A stretch of DNA of 47,430 nucleotides from an uncultured Planctomycetia bacterium (GTDB taxonomy: Bacteria > Planctomycetota > Phycisphaerae > Phycisphaerales > SM1A02): contig CALMPF010000004.1 in NCBI GenBank assembly GCA_937871505.1, positions 1-47,430 on the forward strand, read 5' to 3'. Numbering within the stretch: the stretch's first letter is position 1; every line of letters starts with the position of its first letter. Positions 1 to 8,497 of the stretch are shown piece by piece. The translations under genes and the position numbers were made by a program. The notes below the pieces were generated by a model. It was not told the origin of the DNA and did not search any database. It saw nothing but the letters and a program-made list of their open reading frames with translations.

Positions 1-188
1 GCTGTCCGAACTCGGGCGCCGGGAGGAGGCCCTTGCGGCGGCGGAGGAGGCGGTGAAGATTCGCCGGTCGCTGGCGCAGGCGCGGCCGGACGCGTTCCTG
101 CCGGACCTCGCGATGAGCCTGAACAACGTGGGCAACAGGCTGTCCGAACTCGGGCGCCGGGAGGAGGCCCTTGCGGCGGCGGAGGAGG
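1..188 (+). repeat. Perfect 50-nt direct repeat encoding TPR units
   Basis: Bases 1-50 and 139-188 are identical, with a 138-nt period equal to 46 codons. DNA-level identity, rather than protein similarity only, indicates recent tandem duplication or gene conversion within the TPR array. The array probably extends upstream of the window. Confidence 0.85.
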
Positions 189-382
189 GCGTTGGCCTGA
201 TGCTCAGCACGCTGCGTTTCCTTCCGCCAGCGGTCGTTGTGCCGAGGGTCATCAAGTCACTCCAGAACCTGCTGCGCATTGCCGAGGAGGCCCAGCGCAA
301 CCCCGCGGAACTGCCGGCCGTCGTGGCCGCCATCCAGGTCCTCCAGCAACTTGGGGTGGTTCCGCGACAGCCCGAAGGGTGA
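2..382 (+). CDS. TPR-repeat protein, C-terminal fragment (5' end outside window)
   Basis: The frame is open from the first bases of the window to a TGA at 380-382, so the gene begins upstream and only about 126 residues are visible. They hold one and a half copies of a 46-residue tetratricopeptide-type unit with the core LSELGRREEALAAAEEAV followed by DLAMSLNNVGNR. This is the superhelical TPR form found at the C-terminal ends of NB-ARC or CHAT-type multidomain proteins. A non-repeat tail of about 60 residues (LRFLPPAVVVPRVIKSLQNLL) closes the protein. TPR arrays mediate protein-protein contacts; the effector domain that would name this protein is not visible. An internal GTG at 53 could be mistaken for a start, but the repeat clearly continues upstream of it. 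Confidence 0.8.
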   Translation: MSELGRREEALAAAEEAVKIRRSLAQARPDAFLPDLAMSLNNVGNRLSELGRREEALAAAEEGVGLMLSTLRFLPPAVVVPRVIKSLQNLLRIAEEAQRNPAELPAVVAAIQVLQQLGVVPRQPEG

Positions 383-893
383 GCCTGACATGGCGCGCTG
401 TGGTGTCTGACAGTTGAAGTCGGCTCCGTGAGTCCGCCCGGAAAGACGTCTGATACCGGTCCCAGATGATCCTCAAGCGAGGATCATCTGGCGGCTTCCT
501 CCGAGCCGCGTGCGCAAGCACGCAGGCAATCTCACGACGCATGAGAGTCAAGTGGGATGCGTATGGGTGGTCGCGTCTCTTGAGTGACGAGCATGTCGTA
601 CGCTCAGCGCGGGTGGGCTGCGCAGGCGCGATGTCGCGCGGCGGCCGAGTGACACGGGTCCCGGATGATCCTCCGTCCTGCACCATCCGGCGGCGGCTGA
701 ACACGACCCCACGTCGCCTGGTTCGCCACGCCTTGGACAACCTCCACTTCCCGCCACTTGCCGTCACCTTCCGACGACGACGACGACGAGGGATTCGTGT
801 CGAGCGGTCAGGGTGCGGTATTGGACACACCCATCCGCGGGGCCGCGGGGCGACCTGAGGGGCAACCGGGGGGGCAACCGGGGGGCACGGCGG
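383..893. other. Intergenic stretch, no supportable gene
   Basis: Reading frames here are open only because the DNA is GC-rich; their products are Arg/Pro/Ser-rich without any recognisable domain. The stretch holds one strong hairpin (462-491), a (CGA)n-like run near 775-790 and a GGGGCAACCGG duplication near 858-885. Confidence 0.5.
462..491. other. 13-bp perfect inverted repeat (hairpin)
   Basis: CCAGATGATCCTC at 462-474 is followed by the loop AAGC and its exact reverse complement at 479-491. It lies 80 bp after the stop of the TPR gene. There is no T-run on either side, so it could be a factor-assisted terminator, a REP-like hairpin or a recombination site. Its role is unproven. Confidence 0.6.
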
Positions 894-1388
894 CTACCGA
901 TTGCGCGACCAGCGCCAACACGCTGCTCCCGGGCGCTCCGCCGGCGGGGTCATCGTGGTCCAGCGGGCGAACCAACGCTGCATTTCGACCATCCCCGATG
1001 ACGGGCCGGGGGGATCGATGCGGAGCAGGATCGCAATGCCATCGTCGACGACTCGGGAGGCCGCCGACTGGTCGTTGACGCGAAGCTCCTCCGCCTCGAA
1101 CTCGGCGAGGATCGGTCCGAGCCGCCTCCAGCGCTCGACGTAATCCCGCATGGATTCGCCGCGGGCGGGTTGAGGCGACCTTGACTCCACGAGGCGGTCG
1201 TAGGGGTTGGGAGGCGGCTGGACGGGCCCGAATCCCACCCAGAACGCGGCTCTCGGCGCGACGGCTGGCTTGCCGGATGCCGTGAGAGTCAGCGGCGGGA
1301 CGACCACGAGGACCGCGGCTGCCGCGACGATGTCGATCCGTCGCCGCACGCGCATCGACCACGATCTGCTGGACGACGTGCGAGGCAT
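894..1388 (-). CDS. Hypothetical protein with N-terminal membrane or signal segment
   Basis: A 164-residue frame begins at ATG 1386-1388. The N-terminus is basic (MRVRRRIDI) and runs into a hydrophobic stretch (VAAAAVLVVVPPLTLTASG, about residues 16-36), which looks like a signal peptide or anchor. The remainder has a natural composition, with an acidic amphipathic stretch (YVERWRRLGPILAEFEAEEL). I recognise no family. The frame stays open upstream to 1610, but that part is Arg/Gly/Pro-rich and looks non-coding. It is divergent from the nitroreductase gene. The gene is probable rather than certain. Confidence 0.5.
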   Translation of the reverse strand: MPRTSSSRSWSMRVRRRIDIVAAAAVLVVVPPLTLTASGKPAVAPRAAFWVGFGPVQPPPNPYDRLVESRSPQPARGESMRDYVERWRRLGPILAEFEAEELRVNDQSAASRVVDDGIAILLRIDPPGPSSGMVEMQRWFARWTTMTPPAERPGAACWRWSRNR

Positions 1389-1687
1389 GACCTCGGCTCC
1401 GAGCTGCCGCGACGCTCGCGGCGCGGGGTCGGCACCGGGATGCGCCGACTCGGACGGCAGCCGATCACACGAGACCCCTCCCGCGCCGTCCGGCGCCCGG
1501 ACCGACTTCCCAGAGCGGAGGTGGGCGGCCCGGAGGAGAACCCATGCAGGCCATACCCTGCGAGGGTCGTGCCAAGCGTGCGTCCGCCGAAGGACTCGCG
1601 AAGTTCGCACGGCCCGGCCAATCGTGGATCAACCCGTCAGTGGCCCGGCCGGCCGGGCTCAGGCGAGGCGACGACGTACCCAACCGA

Positions 1688-2317
1688 ATGACGCAACCAA
1701 CCGTGGCTCCGCTCAGCACCCCGCCCATCAACCAGCCAGCGCTTGACCTCCTCACGCGCCGCCGCTCTCCCAAACTGCTCGCGCTGACCACGCCGGCGCC
1801 GAGCGATGACGAACTCGCGACGATGCTTGGCATCGCGGCGCGGGTTCCTGACCACGGCCAGCTCGTCCCGTGGCGGTTCATCGTGATCGCCGGCAGCCGC
1901 CGCGAGGATCTGGGCCAGCTCATCGGCGGCTTCTTCGATGCCGATCATCCTGAGGCCGACGCGACGCAGCGGGCGGAAGCGAGAAAGCGCCTCACCCACG
2001 CGCCGGTGGTGGTCGCGGTGGTGTCGTCCCCGCGGCGCGACCCGACGGACCCACGGCGTCCCCACCCCAAGATCCCCGAGCGCGAACAGCTCCTCTCCGC
2101 CGGCGCGGTCTGCATGAACCTGTTGCTCGCGGCAAAGGCCTGCGGCTACGGCGCGCTCTGGCTGACCGAGTGGTACGCCTACGACCGCCGCGTGCTCGAT
2201 GCCCTCGGACTCTCCGCCCATGAGTCTCTCGCCGGGTTCATCCACATCGGCACCGAGCGCGACCCGCGCGACGATCGCACCCGACCGAGGCTCGCCGACA
2301 TCGTGACGGCGTACTGA
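1688..2317 (+). CDS. Nitroreductase family protein (YdjA-like)
   Basis: A 209-residue FMN-dependent nitroreductase-fold protein. Family features visible are LLTRRRSPKLLALTTPAPSD near the N-terminus, the RVPDHGQLVPWRFIVI block that contacts FMN and matches RAPDH..MQPWHF of E. coli YdjA, an AGAVCMNLLLAAKACGYGALW helix, and a terminal FIHIGT strand. YdjA-type enzymes are small homodimeric NAD(P)H-dependent oxidoreductases with poorly defined substrates. The ATG at 1688 was chosen because the upstream in-frame extension from 1544 has no family similarity. It is a single gene with no partner on the same strand. The family is clear; the substrate is unknown. Confidence 0.85.
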   Translation: MTQPTVAPLSTPPINQPALDLLTRRRSPKLLALTTPAPSDDELATMLGIAARVPDHGQLVPWRFIVIAGSRREDLGQLIGGFFDADHPEADATQRAEARKRLTHAPVVVAVVSSPRRDPTDPRRPHPKIPEREQLLSAGAVCMNLLLAAKACGYGALWLTEWYAYDRRVLDALGLSAHESLAGFIHIGTERDPRDDRTRPRLADIVTAY

Positions 2318-2979
2318 CCGGGGACGCGCGGTCCCGAGCGACGCGTGAACTCGAGCGACGCGTCACGAGCGTGATCCCGATGGCGCTCTCGACGCCGCTC
2401 GGCCGCGCTGAGGCCTCGCGCCGACGGCGGCGCCGTTCGGGCCCGTCGAAACTCCGGTCCTGTCGCTCTCCAGATCTCCGGGTCCAGCCCTCTGCGCCCC
2501 GCGCGTGCGAGCCGATCGGACTGGGCGGCGCGGTCCAGGCGCTCCGCACAGCCGCTTCCCCGACGATGCCCCGCGATGCGCGATCCTCCCGGCCTCGAAG
2601 AGAATGACGGCTGATTCGAGGGCGACGATCGCGCGTGCAGCGTCGGGTCGTGGGTGCTCGCAGCGGAAGGGGCCCGCCGTGATCTTCGGAGCCGTGGGGA
2701 GCGCGACTCTCGAGGATCGACTTCTGGAACCTCCGGACTTTGACCGCGATCCTGCGAACTCCAGGCTGCGGCCGCTTGATCGCCCTCGCCGCGTCGGGCG
2801 GCGAGCCGGGCAGCCCTTGCGGATCTCTGGACCCGGAGGCTCGGACCTGTCGTGGCGTTGCAGGCGGCGATCGCGAGGGCGGAGTCGAAGGCCTTGCGGA
2901 ACCGACGGTCGGCTCCCGGAGCGCCCGTGCGGACGCATCATCTCATGCGACGGCGCAGCCCGCGCGGCGGCGCGGATGC
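2318..2979. other. Intergenic stretch between convergent genes, no gene seen
   Basis: About 660 bp separate the convergent nitroreductase and oxidoreductase genes. Frames on both strands give Arg/Ser/Gly/Pro-rich products typical of GC-rich non-coding DNA. GAGCGACGCG is repeated in 2337-2363. I see no terminator-grade hairpin. Confidence 0.5.
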
Positions 2980-3942
2980 TCAGAGATCCCGCTCATCGAC
3001 TGATATTGCGATCTTCCCCCGCCTGTTTCCAGCCTCGATCAGATCATGGGCTGCCGCGATGTCGCTCAGCTTCATGACGCGTTCGATGACAGGTCGCATG
3101 CCGCCCGCATCGACCACCTTTGCAATCTCAGCAAGCCGCGTGGCGGACTGTGTGGTAAAGACAAGGTGGATCTCCGCGTTCACCGGCCAGCCGTCGATGA
3201 GCTTCTGGGGTACGGACATGTCGACAATCGACACCAGCCTCCCTGAACCGGCCAGCAATGACAGGCTGTTCTCGATCGTGTGCTGGCCCACGGTGTCCAG
3301 GATGATGTCGAAGCCAGAAACGTGGTCACGACGAAGCTCCCGGTACAACGTCTCGCTGCGATAGTCATAGCTGGCATCGGCTCCGAGCGCCTCCACGAAC
3401 TGCTTGTTGTGCGGACCGGCGGTGACGACGGCACGTGCGCCGAAGAACGCCGCAATCTGTATCGCGTGCGCTCCGACGCCTCCTGCTCCGCCATGAATGA
3501 GAACGCTGTCGCCGGACTTCAGGCGCCCCCTCTCGATCAAGCACTCCCATGCGGTGCCAGCGGAGAGCGGCAAGGTGGCAGCTTCCTCGAACGAGATCGA
3601 CTTGGGTCTTCTTGCAACGATGGCCGCCTTTTCCACATGATGGGTTGCATAGCTCCCCTCGTTCGCGAGCAGCCTCGGAACATAGAACACCTCATCGCCG
3701 ACATGAAAGTCATGGACGCCCTCTCCGACCTTCTCAATCACGCCGGCGCAGTCAACGCCCAGCCTGGCCGGCAATGCGATCGCATTGCTGTAGACTCCCC
3801 GTCTGGTCTGTATGTCGACGGGATTCACCGAAGCGGCCTTCACGCCGACAAGGACTTCGTCGAAGCCCGGCTCGGGCGTGGGCTGCTCGACCAGCTTCAT
3901 GACGCTTGACGGCCCGAACTGTTCAATGATCACGGCCTTCAT
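2980..3942 (-). CDS. Zinc-free MDR alcohol dehydrogenase / quinone oxidoreductase-like protein
   Basis: A 320-residue medium-chain dehydrogenase/reductase. An N-terminal GroES-like fold (GFDEVLVGVKAASVNPVDIQTRRG) is followed by the Rossmann nucleotide-binding loop HGGAGGVGAHAIQ (about residues 150-162) and the conserved LDTVG strand. The zinc ligands of classical alcohol dehydrogenases are not evident, so a quinone-reductase or enoyl-reductase type NADPH enzyme is more likely. ATG 3942 is preceded by GGAGAG at good spacing. It is the last gene of a six-gene minus-strand group with pirin and isochorismatase-family hydrolases, a context that suggests quinone or electrophile detoxification. The substrate is inferred from family only. 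Confidence 0.88.
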   Translation of the reverse strand: MKAVIIEQFGPSSVMKLVEQPTPEPGFDEVLVGVKAASVNPVDIQTRRGVYSNAIALPARLGVDCAGVIEKVGEGVHDFHVGDEVFYVPRLLANEGSYATHHVEKAAIVARRPKSISFEEAATLPLSAGTAWECLIERGRLKSGDSVLIHGGAGGVGAHAIQIAAFFGARAVVTAGPHNKQFVEALGADASYDYRSETLYRELRRDHVSGFDIILDTVGQHTIENSLSLLAGSGRLVSIVDMSVPQKLIDGWPVNAEIHLVFTTQSATRLAEIAKVVDAGGMRPVIERVMKLSDIAAAHDLIEAGNRRGKIAISVDERDL

Positions 3943-3968
3943 GCATCTCTCCGGGGATTGACATTCCG

Positions 3969-3983
3969 GCGCTGGAGTGTCCA
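3969..3983 (+). repeat. Dispersed motif GCGCTGKAGYGTYCA, copy 1
   Basis: GCGCTGGAGTGTCCA lies in the 79-bp gap between the oxidoreductase and amidohydrolase genes. It belongs to a set of similar 12-15-mers at 13027, 23719, 30836 and 38982; the 13027 copy is the outer edge of the MITE-like element. Confidence 0.45.
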
Positions 3984-4021
3984 CATTGAAGAAGCTCGAT
4001 GCCGGCAGGTCATCGCGACTC

Positions 4022-5866
4022 TCAGAACGCGAAGCACTCGCAACCGCCGTCGAGCAGGCCGCGCGGGCCGAGCATCCACTGCGGAAGGTTGAAGGGACCG
4101 GACCGTGCCGGCGCGGGGGCATGATTGACGCAGCCGCAGCCGGACCGGTGCTCAAGCCGGAGGGCATGTGCGAACTCAGGACGCCAGCATCCCGGGAAGC
4201 GGCGAACGGGCGACCAATCCGGCATGGCCGGAGGGACTCCCGGATCGAGCGATGCGAACTCCTGTGCGCCGTAGACCACCTTGCCGCCCAGGATGGTGAG
4301 CACGGATTCAAGGGACTTGATCGCCTCGTCCGGAATCGAGAAGTAGTCCGCGCTGAGGACCGCAACGTCGGCGAGGCGGCCAGGTGCCAGGATCCCACGG
4401 GTCTCGGACTCCCGGGACATCCACGCGCTGCCGTGGGTGTAGAGCCGCAACGCCTCCTCGCGGGAGAGCACGGCGCCGTCCGGATAGAGCGAGAGGCCGC
4501 CGAGGGTCCTCCCGGTCGAGAGCCAGTAGAGTGAAACGAAGGGGTTGTAGCTGGCGACGCGGGTGGCGTCCGATCCTGCACCGACGGGCACGCCCATCTC
4601 CAGCATGCGGCGGACCGGCGGCGTGCGCTCTGCGGCCGCGGCACCGTAGCGGTCCACGAAGTACTCGCCCTGGAATGCCATGCGGTGCTGAATGGCGATG
4701 CCGCCGTCGAGGGCCTTCACGCGCTCGATGTTCCGATCGGAGATCGTCTCGCAGTGGTCGAAGAACCAATGCAGTCCGGCAAGCGGTGCATGCCTGTTGA
4801 CGCGCTCGAAGACATCGAGGAAGCGGCTGATCGACTGGTCGTAGGTCGCGTGGAGCCGGAACGGCCAGCGGTTCTCGGCGAGGAAGCGGACCACGCGCTC
4901 CAGTTCGCTCTCGAGCTTCGCATCGAGGTCGGGACGCGGCTCCATGAAGTCCTCGAAGTCGGCCGCCGAGAATACCAGCATCTCGCCCGCACCATTGCAC
5001 CGGAGCATGTCGTCGCCCTGGTCGGGTCTGACGATGGTGTTCCAGCGGACGAAATCCTCCAGCTCGCCGCCGGGCTTCTGCGTGAAGAGATTGTACGCGA
5101 TCCGCAGGGTCATCTCGCCTCGCTTGTGGAGCTGCTGGATGATCTCGTAGTCCTCCGGGTAGTTCTGGAACCCGCCGCCCGCGTCGCAGACGCCGGTGAG
5201 ACCGAGGCGATTGAGTTCGCGCATGAAATGGCGGGTCGAGTTGTATTGATACTCGGGAGGGAGCTTGGGACCCTTGGCCAGGGTGGCGTAGAGAATGGTG
5301 GCGTTCGGCCGGGCCACGAGCATGCCGGTGGGATTGCCGGCCTTGTCGCGGACGATCTCGCCGCCCGGAGGATCGGGCGTGTCTCTGGTGTACCCGCAGG
5401 CCTTGAGCGCGGCCCTGTTCAGGAGCGCACGGCAGTACAGATGCAGCACGAAGCCCGGCGTGTCGGGCGCGGCGGCGTTGATCTCGTCCAGCGTCGGCAT
5501 GCGCCGCTCGGCGAACTGGAACTCGCTCCATCCGCCCACGACCCGGACCCATTGCGGCGCCGGAGTGTTCTCGGCCTGGTGGCGGAGCATCTCCAGCGCA
5601 ATGGTCACGGACGGCACGCCCTCCCAGCGCAGTTCCATGTTGTAGTTCAGTCCCCCACGAATGACGTGGAGGTGGGAGTCGTAGAGTCCGGGTATCACCC
5701 GTCGCCCGCCGAGGTCGATCACCCTGGTTGCGGGTCCGCGCTCGACCGTCTCGGCAGCATCGACACCGACGATCCTGCCATCGGCGATGGCGAGCGAGGT
5801 CGCTTCGGGATGCGCCGGGTCGAGCGTGGCGATGCGGCCGTTCTCGAGGATGAGATCAGCGTTCAT
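4022..5866 (-). CDS. Amidohydrolase family protein (YtcJ-like, Amidohydro_3)
   Basis: A 614-residue metal-dependent hydrolase. The N-terminal beta-sandwich part (ADLILENGRIATLD) leads to the HxH metal motif in GLYDSHLHV (His65/His67); later come the FRLHATYD and WFFDHCE segments and the catalytic-Asp region GAGSDATR. The C-terminus returns to the sandwich (GRLADVAVLSADYF). YtcJ-type enzymes hydrolyse amide or related bonds of small molecules, mostly with unknown substrates. About 60 residues follow the usual end of the family, a Pro/Cys-rich tail. Its ATG overlaps the stop of the upstream ABM-domain gene (ATGA, 5863-5866), implying translational coupling. Family certain, substrate unknown. 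Confidence 0.9.
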   Translation of the reverse strand: MNADLILENGRIATLDPAHPEATSLAIADGRIVGVDAAETVERGPATRVIDLGGRRVIPGLYDSHLHVIRGGLNYNMELRWEGVPSVTIALEMLRHQAENTPAPQWVRVVGGWSEFQFAERRMPTLDEINAAAPDTPGFVLHLYCRALLNRAALKACGYTRDTPDPPGGEIVRDKAGNPTGMLVARPNATILYATLAKGPKLPPEYQYNSTRHFMRELNRLGLTGVCDAGGGFQNYPEDYEIIQQLHKRGEMTLRIAYNLFTQKPGGELEDFVRWNTIVRPDQGDDMLRCNGAGEMLVFSAADFEDFMEPRPDLDAKLESELERVVRFLAENRWPFRLHATYDQSISRFLDVFERVNRHAPLAGLHWFFDHCETISDRNIERVKALDGGIAIQHRMAFQGEYFVDRYGAAAAERTPPVRRMLEMGVPVGAGSDATRVASYNPFVSLYWLSTGRTLGGLSLYPDGAVLSREEALRLYTHGSAWMSRESETRGILAPGRLADVAVLSADYFSIPDEAIKSLESVLTILGGKVVYGAQEFASLDPGVPPAMPDWSPVRRFPGCWRPEFAHALRLEHRSGCGCVNHAPAPARSGPFNLPQWMLGPRGLLDGGCECFAF

Positions 5867-6441
5867 GGAGTCTGGTTCTCCGGTTCGTGTTTCTGACTCA
5901 GGGCAGGCGCTCGGAGCCACGGGTGGGCGAGCTTCGCAAGCAGCGGCATGGCCACCCAGGTCAGGACGATGACGATGCCCGCCGCGATCACGCCGGCGGC
6001 CAGGATCGGGTGAAGGAACGGGCTGGCGAATGGCAGGATCGCGAGCGGGACGATCATGCTGACCGGCCAGACCGCCACCCACGTGAGCACGGCCATCTTC
6101 CACCGCGGAGGAGGCAGCTCTCCGGGGCGGCGGAACCAGGCTTCAAGGCCCGTGAGCTCGCGGTGGACGGCCTCGCCCTCCGTCAACGGAGCGATGTCCT
6201 CCAGCCATTGCTGATAGAGCGGGGAGCGATGGAAGGCATCCCTTTCCGCTGCGCCGGCAAAGCTGTGCAGGATCCCGTACTCGGCGGAACCGGAGCCGGG
6301 AGGCGGATGAAGCAGGTGCATCCCGCGAGCGCCGGGTTCGGCGAGCGCCCGGCTGGCGAAGTCGGCCAGCCGGCGCTCGAACTCCGCGAGATGCCCCCGA
6401 CGGACGCGCCGGGTGATGGCGATGTGAATCTCGTCGCCCAT
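5863..6441 (-). CDS. ABM-domain (antibiotic biosynthesis monooxygenase-like) membrane protein
   Basis: A 192-residue protein. Residues 1 to about 100 form a dimeric alpha/beta-barrel ABM-type domain (IHIAITRRVRRGHLAEFERR, AEYGILHSFAGAAERDAFHRS), followed by LTGLEAWF and two predicted membrane helices (roughly MAVLTWVAVWPVSMIVPLAIL and AAGVIAAGIVIVLTWVAMPLL). This matches the COG3224-type architecture of an ABM domain plus a C-terminal membrane pair. ABM folds include quinone and polyketide monooxygenases, but many members of this type are uncharacterised. The stop overlaps the amidohydrolase start by four bases. The start ATG 6441 was chosen at the domain boundary; the upstream extension is non-conserved. 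Confidence 0.85.
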   Translation of the reverse strand: MGDEIHIAITRRVRRGHLAEFERRLADFASRALAEPGARGMHLLHPPPGSGSAEYGILHSFAGAAERDAFHRSPLYQQWLEDIAPLTEGEAVHRELTGLEAWFRRPGELPPPRWKMAVLTWVAVWPVSMIVPLAILPFASPFLHPILAAGVIAAGIVIVLTWVAMPLLAKLAHPWLRAPALSQKHEPENQTP

Positions 6442-6529
6442 GGTGAGAGCAGATCGGGCTCGCATTCCGGTCTGAGCTGCGCTGGAAGTCGAAGGTGTGG
6501 CCAGCTCCGTCCATTCCCTTGAGCGGAAG

Positions 6530-7207
6530 TCAGTGCGCCCGCTTGGAGGGCACCACATGGGGAGAGGTCGCGGATTGCGGAGCCTTGTGGACCATCGTGT
6601 AGGCGTACTCCGCGCCGACGCCGTACGCACCGCCCTGTGCCTTGATGATCCGCATGAGGCTGTCGTAGTGCTCGCGGTTGCGCCAGTCCCGCTGCCACTC
6701 GAGCAAGGCCGCGAGGGTGGTGGTGCGGACCGCCCCCGCCTGCACCATGCGGGAGAGGGCGGCGTCGTGCGCCGCGGGAGAGGTGGCGCCGCAGCAGTCT
6801 TCCACCACGTAGATGTTGAAGCCCGCTCCGAGCATCTCGATCGTCGGCCAGGCGACGCACACTTCCGTCCAGAGGCCGGTCATGATGATGTTCTTGCGTC
6901 CGGTCGCCTCGATGGCCATGCGGAAGGCCGCGTCGTCCCACGAGTTCATCGAGGTGCGCTCCAGGACGGGCTGTCCGGGAAACACGTCGAGGAGCTGCGG
7001 CCAGATGTAGCCCGAGAAGCTCTCGGTTTCGACCGCCGTGAGAATGGCGGGAACGTTGAACTCCTTGGCCACCTTGGCCAGCAGGGTGACATTGTTGATC
7101 AGCGTCGCCCGGTCGATGCCCGAGACTCCGAAGGTCATCTGCGGCTGGTGATCGATGAACACGACGACGCTGTCTTCCGGCGTGTAGAGCTTGTGATAGC
7201 GGTTCAT
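6530..7207 (-). CDS. Isochorismatase-family hydrolase (YcaC-like), copy 1
   Basis: A 225-residue cysteine-hydrolase-superfamily protein. The catalytic Asp lies in VVVFIDHQP (Asp19) and the nucleophile Cys in LWTEVCVAWP (Cys117). FPGQPVLERTSMNSW and the WQRDWRNREHYDSLM C-terminal helix match YcaC-type octameric hydrolases of unknown substrate. It lies 88 bp upstream of the ABM-domain gene in the same minus-strand group and is paralogous to the gene at 8498-9145. Compared with that paralogue it carries a longer C-terminal tail ending in VPSKRAH. Confidence 0.92.
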   Translation of the reverse strand: MNRYHKLYTPEDSVVVFIDHQPQMTFGVSGIDRATLINNVTLLAKVAKEFNVPAILTAVETESFSGYIWPQLLDVFPGQPVLERTSMNSWDDAAFRMAIEATGRKNIIMTGLWTEVCVAWPTIEMLGAGFNIYVVEDCCGATSPAAHDAALSRMVQAGAVRTTTLAALLEWQRDWRNREHYDSLMRIIKAQGGAYGVGAEYAYTMVHKAPQSATSPHVVPSKRAH

Positions 7208-7340
7208 GGGATCCTTGATTTCTCGGCTGGGGAAGTGGGGGATGGGACGCGGGCGATCGCCTTGAGTTCAGGCGGGCAGCTCGCCGGCTCGTTGACGCCG
7301 ACGGTGGGTGGGGGACCTTCTCAGGATGGCTCAGGACGGC

Positions 7341-8282
7341 TCAGGATGGGGTGCGGGAAGTGGGCGAATCGTCCGGCAACGGAGTGAACTCGTCTGCATC
7401 GCTTGGGATGATCGGGAACCGACCGTTCCGCCAGTCCTCTCGCGCGCGTGCCAGGCGTTCCTTGGACGAGGAGACGAAGTTCCAGTCGATGTAGCGAGGC
7501 CCGTCCATCACCGCGCCGCCGAGGATCATCAGCCGCACATCATCTTGGGCCACGACCGTCACGTCGTCACCAGGGCGAAGGACGAGCATCTGCTGCGGCG
7601 GGAAGCGGACGCCACCGACCTCGATGCGACCGACGAGCGTGTAGATCGCTCGTTCCTCGGTCGTCGCCGGGATGCCGAGCTTCGCGCCTCGCTCCATGCA
7701 CACGTCGACGTACAGGGATGGCCACTGCGTGGCGACGGGCGATCGGACACCCATGAACTCTCCGAGGATCAGGCGGCCGGAGATCCCCGGTTCGTCGAAG
7801 GTCGGCAGGTCCTGGCGAGGCGCGCGGGTGAACTCCGGAGCGCGATCTTCATGGGATCGAGGTTGCGCCAACCAGCTTTGCACACCGAAGAGGCTGGATG
7901 GACGTTGGCGCACATCCTGGCCGGTGCGTTCGGAATGGACGATCCCGGCGCCTGCGGTCATGAGGTTGACATCGCCGGCGTGGATCCGCAGATCGTTGCC
8001 CAGGGAGTCCCGGTGATCGATCGAGCCGCTGAGCAGGTATGTCACCGTCGTGAGCCCGACGTGCGGGTGCGGTCGCACGTCGATGCCCCGACCACGCAGG
8101 AACTCGCCTGGCCCCATCTGATCCCAGAAGATGAACGGTCCCACCATTCGCCTCGAACGAAACGGCAACGCCCGGCGCACCTCGAGCCCCCCGATGTCGC
8201 TCGCTCGAGGAAGGATGACCATCTCCACGCCATCGGGACGCCTCGGATCGGTGTCGGCATCGGCCGTCGGCAACCAGCTCAT
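7341..8282 (-). CDS. Pirin family protein (bicupin)
   Basis: A 313-residue two-cupin protein. The metal-binding cupin motif is clear: RPHPHVGLTTVTYLLSGSI supplies His72 and His74, and GAGIVHSER supplies His116 and Glu118. The C-terminal cupin half is present (EERAIYTLVGRIEVGG, FPPQQMLVLRPGDDV). Bacterial pirins such as YhhW can act as quercetin 2,3-dioxygenases, and others regulate enzymes. ATG 8282 has the Shine-Dalgarno AAGGAG seven bases upstream. Placement between two isochorismatase-family genes and upstream of an ABM-domain gene fits a role in quinone or aromatic compound handling; that role is inference. Confidence 0.92.
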   Translation of the reverse strand: MSWLPTADADTDPRRPDGVEMVILPRASDIGGLEVRRALPFRSRRMVGPFIFWDQMGPGEFLRGRGIDVRPHPHVGLTTVTYLLSGSIDHRDSLGNDLRIHAGDVNLMTAGAGIVHSERTGQDVRQRPSSLFGVQSWLAQPRSHEDRAPEFTRAPRQDLPTFDEPGISGRLILGEFMGVRSPVATQWPSLYVDVCMERGAKLGIPATTEERAIYTLVGRIEVGGVRFPPQQMLVLRPGDDVTVVAQDDVRLMILGGAVMDGPRYIDWNFVSSSKERLARAREDWRNGRFPIIPSDADEFTPLPDDSPTSRTPS

Positions 8283-8400
8283 TGACACTCCTTGCGGGGC
8301 TTCCGCTCGGTGACCGCGTGCACTCGGCCGGCTTCGCGAACGTCCTGGGTCAGAAGTCCGCGGCACATGGGCAGTGAGATTGTTGCGCCTGGCAGGGCGC

Positions 8401-8443
8401 CAGGACGAACGGGTTTCAGCCTGTGGCGACAGGCTGAGTCCTG
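8401..8443. repeat. REP-like two-stem hairpin
   Basis: An inner 9-bp stem TCAGCCTGT / ACAGGCTGA (8416-8424 with 8429-8437, loop GGCG) sits inside an outer 6-bp stem CAGGAC / GTCCTG (8401-8406 with 8438-8443). It lies between the second isochorismatase-like gene and pirin. It may be an intercistronic REP-type element or attenuator; the core CAGCCTGTG.CGA recurs in the hairpin at 34352-34393. Confidence 0.55.
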
Positions 8444-8497
8444 GCGACGCCGACGGGCGCACTCGCGGCCGTCCAGACCGCGCGGATCTCCGACTCA

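Noticed and set aside
2363..2941. 192-codon minus-strand frame in the gap after the nitroreductase
   Set aside because: Arg/Ser/Gly/Pro-rich composition throughout, no start signal and no recognisable domain.
4308..5552. Long second minus-strand frame of 414 codons inside the amidohydrolase gene
   Set aside because: It is a shadow of the real frame: Arg/Pro-rich with no domain, while the overlapping frame encodes a full amidohydrolase.
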